Below are positions 13,899 through 19,174 of a stretch of 19,174 nt of DNA, one piece after another (position 1 is the first letter of the stretch; each line of letters opens with the position of its first letter). The DNA lies in contig CANEHP010000022.1 of the NCBI GenBank assembly GCA_947427325.1, positions 1-19,174 on the forward strand. The letters are read 5' to 3'. The DNA comes from an uncultured Clostridia bacterium (GTDB lineage Bacteria > Bacillota > Clostridia > Oscillospirales > Ruminococcaceae). The notes under the pieces were generated by a model that was not told the DNA's origin, ran no database searches, and was given only the letters and a program-made list of their open reading frames with translations. The translations under genes were made by a program, and so were the position numbers.

Positions 13899-14537
13899 CT
13901 ATATCTTTGAATATCCGTAAGCGTTAATCAAAGCGTCAACCTTCTGCTTGTTGCGGCACATAGGGCATTCGGCGGGAGAATGGCTGGCATATCCCGGAAT
14001 ATCCTCGGGGGTAAACAGGGTCTTGATCTTAACCCCGCCAACCTCGTCAATGGCGCTGAACAAGGCGGCAACGCTTACTAATTTGCCGCTGTAGTATTTA
14101 AGGCATTCCATTGATTTGCTGATAGTCCAGCCTGTTGACGCACTGGCGATCAGTAAAAGAACATTCTTGTTCCAGATCATGGGCTGTGTGTCGTCTCGGA
14201 ATATCATTTGATTGTTGCTGTCCATTTCGGGAGTGATTACGCAAATATCATTGTCATAATTTATGGAATGACTTGAACCTGCGCTGAGCTTTTCCGCAAG
14301 AAATGCGCCTATCATCTGAGTGCCCTCCAAGCATACTATCGTGTCGATGGGAGTGCCCGAATAGATGGTTTCAAACTCTGCGGCCGTTTCTCTTGCGTTT
14401 TTCAGCTTGCGCTTCATTTTGTTTAAATCCACATAATAATTGACATGGGAGTGGTTGGTGGCAAAGTGTCCGGGGATAACCGACAGCTTTATGTGCTTGT
14501 GCTTTCCGTATTTGATTTCCGTTGCTCTTGATTCCAT
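13899..14537 (-). CDS. Phosphoribosyltransferase-like protein (orotate PRTase family, divergent)
   Basis: 212 residues. The central VLLLIASASTGWT segment (126-138) lies where type I phosphoribosyltransferases carry the PRPP loop, whose usual form is a hydrophobic strand, two acidic residues, then TTGGT. Here Ser-Thr-Gly is kept but the acidic pair is replaced by Ala-Ser. DTIVCLEGTQMIGAFLAEKL (65-84) resembles the early segment of orotate phosphoribosyltransferases. The C-terminus carries CPMC (191-194) before KVDALINAYGYSKI, a tail I associate with a clostridial subgroup of uncertain function. It may salvage or bind a nucleobase or nucleotide, but real transferase activity is uncertain. The ribosome site AAAGGGG lies upstream of the start. 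It is monocistronic, divergent from the EF-G-like gene, with promoter and terminator of its own. Confidence 0.75.
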   Translation of the reverse strand: MESRATEIKYGKHKHIKLSVIPGHFATNHSHVNYYVDLNKMKRKLKNARETAAEFETIYSGTPIDTIVCLEGTQMIGAFLAEKLSAGSSHSINYDNDICVITPEMDSNNQMIFRDDTQPMIWNKNVLLLIASASTGWTISKSMECLKYYSGKLVSVAALFSAIDEVGGVKIKTLFTPEDIPGYASHSPAECPMCRNKQKVDALINAYGYSKI

Positions 14538-14606
14538 AATGAATTATACCCCTTTCAGAATTAGCGGTAACTTATGTAAATAATTCCAAAAAATTGCCGC
14601 ATAAGT

Positions 14607-14635
14607 ATAATAACACATTATACGAAAAAAATCAA
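14607..14635 (-). promoter_or_regulatory. Putative promoter of the phosphoribosyltransferase-like gene
   Basis: On the minus strand TTGATT (14630-14635) and TATTAT (14607-14612) are 17 bases apart. The start would be near 14600, leaving a leader of about 63 bases. Confidence 0.65.
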
Positions 14636-14793
14636 TTACTATTAAAAAATTTATTAGCTTTGCACAAATTTCTCCTCTTTATTTTTCTGCCTAAGCTTAC
14701 CCAAATCCCGTAATTTTGACAATTTTTGTTAAATATTAACAAAAGTATCCCTGCTTATTCTATGCCGAATATGAAAAAAATACAAAAATAGGG

Positions 14794-14822
14794 TGGATTT
14801 TTTTCCGAAAATATAGTATAAT
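14794..14822 (+). promoter_or_regulatory. Putative promoter of the EF-G-like gene
   Basis: TGGATT (14794-14799), 17 bases, then TATAAT (14817-14822). The start would be about 14829, giving a long leader of about 195 bases before the ATG at 15023. The stretch 14641-14793 between this and the divergent promoter is AT-rich and shows nothing else I can name. Confidence 0.6.
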
Positions 14823-14828
14823 TGATAT

Positions 14829-15022
14829 AACGCATTCTTAAATTGGGCTTTTAAAGCTATAAATTAAGACGGAGCAAACGGTAATGTACAGCTCCCCTAA
14901 TTAAAAATAACTTTTACGGCTGATTTATGCGAATTTATTTTTTTGAGGCATTGCCGAGAATACAATATCGGCTCTGTTCTTGTTTTTCAAGGCGCCTCTA
15001 ATAAGGAAGGAAGATTGTAAGT
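14829..15022 (+). promoter_or_regulatory. Long 5' leader of the EF-G-like gene, with a tiny upstream reading frame and a stem
   Basis: The leader contains a six-codon frame, MYSSPN, at 14884-14904, preceded by GGAG (14871-14874) at a good 9-base spacing. Further on, GAGGC and GCCTC can pair across about 45 bases just before the ribosome site and enclose a GCCGA/TCGGC hairpin. A leader this long with a translatable mini-frame suggests control at translation or by attenuation, but no terminator-antiterminator pair is evident. The gene's own ribosome site (GGAAGG, 15005-15010) is 12 bases from the ATG. Confidence 0.4.
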
Positions 15023-17089
15023 ATGAAATCCTACAAATGCAAAAACATCCGAAATGTAGCCCTTGCAGGTCACGGCGGAAGCGGTAAGACCTCCCTTGCG
15101 GAAGCTTTGATGTATGTAAGCGGCGGTTTGGACAGAATGGGAAAGGTTGCCGACGGAAGCACCGTATGCGACTTTGACCCCGATGAGATCAAGCGCAAAA
15201 TTTCTTTAAACGCTTCCCTGGCATATGCCGAGTGGAAGGACACTAAAATAAATATTCTTGACACGCCGGGTCAGTTTGACTTTGTGGGCGAGATGAACGA
15301 GGGCATAAGAGCGGCTGAAAGCGTAATTATCACCCTGCCCGCCAAAGACGGAGTGCAGGTCGGCACTATAAAGGCTTTTAACGAGGCTAAGCTGAACAAA
15401 AAGGCGTCGATGTTTGTGGTTACAAGAATGGAGGAGGAAAACTCCAACTTCTATAAATGCCTTGAAGAGATGAAAACCAACTTCGGTCCCACTATCTGCC
15501 CTATTGTTGTTCCTTTTGACAAATACGGCAAGGTAGAAAGCTACATAAACCTTTTGGAAATGAAGGCTTATGAGTACAGCGAGGGCGGAAAGCGCAGGGA
15601 AGTCGAGATGCCCGCCTCCGAAAACCGTCTTAAGGGCTTAAGAGCGGCTATGGCGGAGGCTATCGCCGAAACCGACGAAGATCTGATGATGAGATATTTT
15701 GAAAACGAGGGCGAGGACTTTACCTTTAACGAAATAGTCAAGGGCATTCACGACGGCATAGATCAGGGCGTTATAACTCCCGTGGTTTGCTGTTCGGGAG
15801 ATACCTTGGCTTCCGTTGATATGCTTCTCGATACAATAGTGTATATGCTTCCCAGCGCCGCCGAAAGACCCGGCGAACCAAGGAAGGAGGAATATATCAA
15901 GTATGACGATACAAAGCCTCTTTCCGCCTTTGTATTCAAGACGGTCGCCGATCCCTTTGTGGGAAAAATGAGTTTTGTAAAGATTGTTGAGGGAACATTG
16001 ACCGCAGCCTCCGCCATCGTCAACGCAACTACGGGCGAGGCCGAAAAACCCGGCAAGCTTCTTGTATTAAAGGGCAAAAAGCAGGAAGAGGTTTCCGAAG
16101 CCTCTGCGGGCGATATCGTTGTTGTTACCAAGCTTAACGCCAACACCAACGATACCCTTTGCGATCCCTCCAACGTGGGACAGTATGTGCCTATCATATT
16201 CCCTCAGCCCTGCTTCTTCAAGGGCATTGCCGCAGTAAACAAGGGCGATGAGGGCAAGCTTGGAACGGCGTTAAGACGTTTAATGGAAGAGGATCTCACT
16301 CTTTCCTATTCTCACAATCACGAAACCCATCAGCGCATTATCGGCGGTATGGGCGAGCAGCATATTGAAGTATCCGTTCAGAAGCTGAAAAACAAATTCG
16401 GCGTTGACGTTGAGCTTTCACAGCCCATTATCGCATACCGGGAAACCATACGCAAAAAGGTCAGCGTGGAAGGAAAGCACAAGAAGCAGTCGGGCGGTCA
16501 CGGTCAGTACGGACATGTTAAAATGGAATTTGAACCGGGCGATGCAGAGGAGCTTGTATTTGCGGAAAGAGTTGTGGGCGGCAGCGTGCCCAAAAACTAC
16601 TTCCCCGCAGTGGAAAAGGGCTTGCAGGAAAGCATTGCTCACGGCGTGCTGGCGGGCTACCCTGTTGTGCGCTTAAAGGCTACCCTCTTTGACGGCTCTT
16701 ATCACCCTGTTGACAGCTCCGAGCAGGCGTTCAAAATGGCGGCTCACATCGCCTATAAGGCAGGACTTCAGCAAGCCGCACCCTGCCTGCTCGAGCCTAT
16801 TATGAGCCTTACCATTTTAGTGCCCGACGACAATACGGGCGACGTTATGGGCGTAATCAACAAGCGCAGAGGCTCTGTGCTGGGTATGAACCCCGCCGCC
16901 AGCGGAATCACTCAAATCGACGCCGAGCTTCCCATGGCGGAAACAGGCGATTTCGCTACCGTTATCCGTCAGATGACAAGAGGCATGGGCGGCTTCACTA
17001 TGGAATTTGCAAGATATGAGCAGCTCCCCTCCAATTTAGAGGCAGATGTTATTGCTAACGCTCCTAAATTTGGCGAGTATGAGGGATAA
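15023..17089 (+). CDS. EF-G-like translational GTPase paralogue
   Basis: 688 residues with the full EF-G order: G domain (about 1-270), domain II (about 290-385), III (about 395-470), IV (about 475-595, with SGGHGQYGHVKMEF and GYPVVRLKATLFDGSYH) and V (about 600-688, with EPIMSLTILVP and GDVMGVINKRRG). EF-G drives ribosomal translocation and, with RRF, recycling. The motifs show a paralogue rather than the main fusA product: the P-loop is GHGGSGKTS (16-24), the switch II motif is DTPGQFDF (80-87) where normal EF-G has DTPGHVDF, and the guanine-specificity motif NKMD is TRME (134-137). This resembles the EF-G2-type group found beside a normal fusA in many Firmicutes, with unclear, perhaps stress-related, roles. 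No rpsL/rpsG/tufA neighbours are present, agreeing with a non-canonical copy. A long hairpin follows the stop codon. Confidence 0.9.
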   Translation: MKSYKCKNIRNVALAGHGGSGKTSLAEALMYVSGGLDRMGKVADGSTVCDFDPDEIKRKISLNASLAYAEWKDTKINILDTPGQFDFVGEMNEGIRAAESVIITLPAKDGVQVGTIKAFNEAKLNKKASMFVVTRMEEENSNFYKCLEEMKTNFGPTICPIVVPFDKYGKVESYINLLEMKAYEYSEGGKRREVEMPASENRLKGLRAAMAEAIAETDEDLMMRYFENEGEDFTFNEIVKGIHDGIDQGVITPVVCCSGDTLASVDMLLDTIVYMLPSAAERPGEPRKEEYIKYDDTKPLSAFVFKTVADPFVGKMSFVKIVEGTLTAASAIVNATTGEAEKPGKLLVLKGKKQEEVSEASAGDIVVVTKLNANTNDTLCDPSNVGQYVPIIFPQPCFFKGIAAVNKGDEGKLGTALRRLMEEDLTLSYSHNHETHQRIIGGMGEQHIEVSVQKLKNKFGVDVELSQPIIAYRETIRKKVSVEGKHKKQSGGHGQYGHVKMEFEPGDAEELVFAERVVGGSVPKNYFPAVEKGLQESIAHGVLAGYPVVRLKATLFDGSYHPVDSSEQAFKMAAHIAYKAGLQQAAPCLLEPIMSLTILVPDDNTGDVMGVINKRRGSVLGMNPAASGITQIDAELPMAETGDFATVIRQMTRGMGGFTMEFARYEQLPSNLEADVIANAPKFGEYEG

Positions 17090-17104
17090 GGATTTTTATT
17101 GAAT

Positions 17105-17150
17105 AATAATTGTAAACCCTGCGTCTTTGGACGCAGGGTTTACAATTATT
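17105..17150. terminator. Long perfect hairpin after the EF-G-like gene
   Basis: A perfect 21-bp inverted repeat (17105-17125 and 17130-17150) with a TTTG loop; the core is AAACCCTGCGTC. The following TTATTTATAAA is T-rich at best, so termination probably depends on the very stable stem. It separates the EF-G-like gene from the sigma factor gene. Confidence 0.75.
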
Positions 17151-17173
17151 TATAAAAACTTTATCTAAAAAAC

Positions 17174-17200
17174 GCAACCGATGACGAAAAAGGCGGTCTT
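17174..17200 (+). promoter_or_regulatory. Possible ECF-type autoregulatory promoter of the sigma factor operon
   Basis: GCAACC (17174-17179) has the AAC core of ECF -35 elements. GGTCTT (17195-17200) resembles the CGTC-type -10 element, with 15 bases between AACC and GGTC. Such promoters commonly drive their own sigma gene. The match is partial, and no sigma-A promoter stands out nearby. Confidence 0.38.
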
Positions 17201-17246
17201 ATTAAGTGAAGAGCTCTTTAGTACGTATGAGGGAGGTGAAGGAAGC

Positions 17247-17813
17247 ATGGAGGATTCGGACATTGTACAGCTGTTTTTCGCCCGCTGCGACGACGCAGTA
17301 GAGGAGGTCAGGGAAAAATACGGCAGGCTCTGCTACGGCATTGCCCTTAATGTGCTGAATAATGCGGAGGATTCCGAGGAGTGCGTCAACGAGCTTTACA
17401 TAAATTTATGGAACGCCATTCCCCCTCAAAGCCCCGAAAATTTTAAGGCATATATTTGCAAAGCGGTAAGAAATCTTGCTTTGAAACGGTTGGAATATAA
17501 TACGGCGGAAAGGCGAAACGGCGCAAGGGTCGTTTATCTGTCCGAGCTGGAGGAAAGCGGCGATAAGGAGCTTAGCGCACCCGACAATATGAGCGGCAGC
17601 GAGGACGACAGGTTAGGCGCACTGATAAGCGATTTTTTAAGAGAGCAAAAACCCGAGTGCCGAGAGGTGTTTATCAGGCGTTACTGGTTTATGGATTCGG
17701 TGGAGAAGATCGCAAGGGACTGCTCCTACAGTGAAAGCAAGGTAAAGTCCATGCTTTTTCGCACAATGAATAAGCTTCAGGTTTTTTTAAGAAAGGAAGG
17801 CGTTGATATATGA
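17247..17813 (+). CDS. ECF-family RNA polymerase sigma factor
   Basis: An extracytoplasmic-function sigma-70 family factor, 188 residues from the ATG at 17247. I prefer this start to the upstream in-frame ATG at 17181: it is preceded by GGGAGGTGA (17231-17239) at normal spacing, the upstream start has no ribosome site, and MEDSDIVQLFFAR is the usual beginning of related clostridial sigma factors. Region 2 covers about residues 20-85 (YGRLCYGIALNVLNNAEDSEEC onward to LWNAIPPQ), binding core polymerase and the -10 element. Region 4 covers about 130-182 (REVFIRRYWFMDSVEKIA, then the helix-turn-helix ending MNKL), binding the -35 element. The stop codon overlaps the start of the next gene by four bases (ATGA), so the two are translationally coupled, as expected for sigma/anti-sigma pairs. 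Confidence 0.9.
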   Translation: MEDSDIVQLFFARCDDAVEEVREKYGRLCYGIALNVLNNAEDSEECVNELYINLWNAIPPQSPENFKAYICKAVRNLALKRLEYNTAERRNGARVVYLSELEESGDKELSAPDNMSGSEDDRLGALISDFLREQKPECREVFIRRYWFMDSVEKIARDCSYSESKVKSMLFRTMNKLQVFLRKEGVDI

Positions 17814-19024
17814 AGGACGAAAAGCTGAAATATATTATGAGAAATATAGACGACGATCTGATATGCGAGGCCATGAAACGCAGAACCGCAGATACGGAGA
17901 CGGAAGCCGAGGAAATCAGAGCGGTTTATGTTACGGAAAGGAAAAAAGGTCAGGCTTGGAAAAATGCCGCTGCCGCCGTAATTATACTGGCTGTTGCGGG
18001 AGGTGCGATTTTTGTTGTGAGCAGTAACGGCGGAATACAGGGTCAGCTGCCTGCGGCTACGGACGAAACCGAAGGGCAGACGGATCTGACAAGGGAAACA
18101 GAGTCGATGAATGAGGAATCGAAGATAACCGATGCAATAACCGATGCAAAGACCGAGGGGAAAACCGATACCGTTGTTTCCGCCGAGCCCGGTCATGAAG
18201 TTAAAGAGATAGTACCTTTAAAGGTTGTTGACTTCAATAAAAATGATTTTGAAAACATTGGCGACAATATTGTTAATTGGGAAAGATTTAACGATCCGAC
18301 TGTTGTATATGTAGATACATACCCCCATATTCCGCAAATGGAAAATTTGGACGAATACTTTACCGAAATGACAACCGAGGAGCTTTTGGAATATTATAAT
18401 CCCTACCCCGATACTCTTCGCGGGTTTGATTTTTACGAATATACCACCAACATAAAGTATTGGCTGGATAATAATATAGTTGTTGAGGTGACCGATGAAA
18501 ATACCCGTCACGGCATTTATAACCTTCCTGACGGCAGCGTTTATGATATAAACACCTTTACTTTTGAGCTGACTGAGGCTTCTAATGTTAGTGCCAATAG
18601 ATTTACCGTGACGATTGGTAAAAAAACAAAGTTCGGAAAGGAATACTTTGATTATTACGGTAAGGTCCGTGATGACGGAATACCCAAAGGCAGCGGCAGA
18701 AGATTTTTTTACAATGAAGATAAGGATATGTTTTTTGCCTTAAGCGATTATTTGGGCGTAATTTATATGTTTTCCGGCACAACTGACGAAATAACAAAAA
18801 GCTTTTTTGCGGGAGATCCGGAAGAGGCGGAATACGGTTATTACACGCCAATCGATAATAACAAGGCGCTGATATGTGCGGATATGCTGTCAACTATAAA
18901 ACTTAATTTCTTTAGCGTAGCGTGGAATCCGTATATCGATAAAAATACAGGTCTTTGGTACATCAGGGAAATAAACTGCTGTTTTAACGAGGATACCTAT
19001 GAGTGGTTTCCCGTGAAGGAATGA
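17810..19024 (+). CDS. Single-pass membrane protein, probable anti-sigma factor/sensor
   Basis: 404 residues: a charged cytoplasmic N-terminus (1-50, with DDDLICEAMKRR), one transmembrane helix (about 53-71, AAAAVIILAVAGGAIFVV), a Thr/Glu/Asp-rich linker (about 76-130) and a large outer domain rich in Tyr, Asp and Asn (about 135-404). The order and the overlapping ATGA junction with the sigma gene suggest that the N-terminus holds the sigma factor at the membrane and the outer domain senses an envelope or extracellular signal. No zinc-binding HxxxCxxC anti-sigma motif is seen in the N-terminus, so this is not a classical ZAS protein; the assignment rests on context and topology. The outer domain matches no family I recognise. 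No site-2 protease or sigma-cleaving partner is nearby. Confidence 0.78.
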   Translation: MKDEKLKYIMRNIDDDLICEAMKRRTADTETEAEEIRAVYVTERKKGQAWKNAAAAVIILAVAGGAIFVVSSNGGIQGQLPAATDETEGQTDLTRETESMNEESKITDAITDAKTEGKTDTVVSAEPGHEVKEIVPLKVVDFNKNDFENIGDNIVNWERFNDPTVVYVDTYPHIPQMENLDEYFTEMTTEELLEYYNPYPDTLRGFDFYEYTTNIKYWLDNNIVVEVTDENTRHGIYNLPDGSVYDINTFTFELTEASNVSANRFTVTIGKKTKFGKEYFDYYGKVRDDGIPKGSGRRFFYNEDKDMFFALSDYLGVIYMFSGTTDEITKSFFAGDPEEAEYGYYTPIDNNKALICADMLSTIKLNFFSVAWNPYIDKNTGLWYIREINCCFNEDTYEWFPVKE

Positions 19025-19121
19025 AAGCCTGACCGATATCGGCATATTTACAGTCTTGTGTTAGATATGATTACAGTTAGAGGGTGATTCCCATGTGGAA
19101 TTAAATTTTATATAAAAATAA

Positions 19122-19174
19122 AGGGGCTGTAAAAAAACATTTTACCGTGCGAGGATAACCTCGCAGAACAATGT
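19122..19174. repeat. Start of a palindromic element cut by the window edge
   Basis: GGGGCTGTAAAAAAA is followed by ACATT, a TGCGAGG (19148-19154) and CCTCGCA (19159-19165) stem with an ATAA loop, and then AATGT at the last bases. The outer ACATT and AATGT blocks pair, so the second arm should continue beyond the window as a T-run and then ACAGC. It follows the membrane protein gene and may act as its terminator. Confidence 0.55.

Noticed and set aside
17181..17246. Upstream ATG as the start of the sigma factor
   Set aside because: No ribosome site precedes it, whereas GGGAGGTGA precedes the ATG at 17247 and the protein starting there has the family's usual N-terminus.

Overview
The window looks like a chromosomal segment of a low-to-mid-GC Gram-positive anaerobe of the class Clostridia, most likely an Oscillospirales (Ruminococcaceae/Oscillospiraceae-like) gut commensal. 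This is inferred from gene content and style: a large cytoplasmic PAS hybrid histidine kinase, a clostridial EF-G paralogue, a short clostridial-type glycogen phosphorylase, an ECF sigma factor coupled to a single-pass membrane protein, several lipoproteins, and strong AGGAGG-type ribosome binding sites. I see no rRNA, tRNA, CRISPR array, transposase or phage gene.

Layout. 1-194: leader with two identical 29-bp hairpin repeats. 195-3350 (+): hybrid sensor kinase. 3351-4003: convergent intergenic stretch packed with three long imperfect palindromes plus a partial copy. 4004-6346 (-): a two-gene operon, ribulokinase-like FGGY kinase then L-ribulose-5-phosphate 4-epimerase, i.e. the lower L-arabinose pathway feeding xylulose-5-phosphate. 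6548-8803 (-): glycogen phosphorylase. 8804-9275: divergent promoter region with another long palindrome. 9276-11485 (+): a predicted lipoprotein and a D-2-hydroxyacid dehydrogenase. 11486-12160: a gene-poor, decayed-looking stretch with a strong promoter, a candidate structured RNA, a broken small reading frame and degenerate tandem repeats. 12161-12829 (+): a C39-like cysteine peptidase that seems to lack its N-terminus. 12891-13715 (+): a second lipoprotein. 13899-14537 (-): a phosphoribosyltransferase-like protein. 15023-17089 (+): an EF-G-like GTPase with a long leader. 17247-19024 (+): an ECF sigma factor and its overlapping membrane partner, probably an anti-sigma/sensor pair. 19025-19174: start of a further palindrome cut by the window edge.

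The coding genes are mostly ordinary metabolism and signalling and do not form one system. The least explained material is non-coding: several families of long palindromic elements, concentrated in convergent or divergent gaps, and a candidate structured RNA at about 11600-11751 whose predicted start coincides with its closing stem. At protein level the EF-G paralogue (altered G3 and G4 motifs) and the phosphoribosyltransferase-like protein (no acidic pair in the PRPP loop) deserve attention. I did not find a convincing new multi-gene system here.
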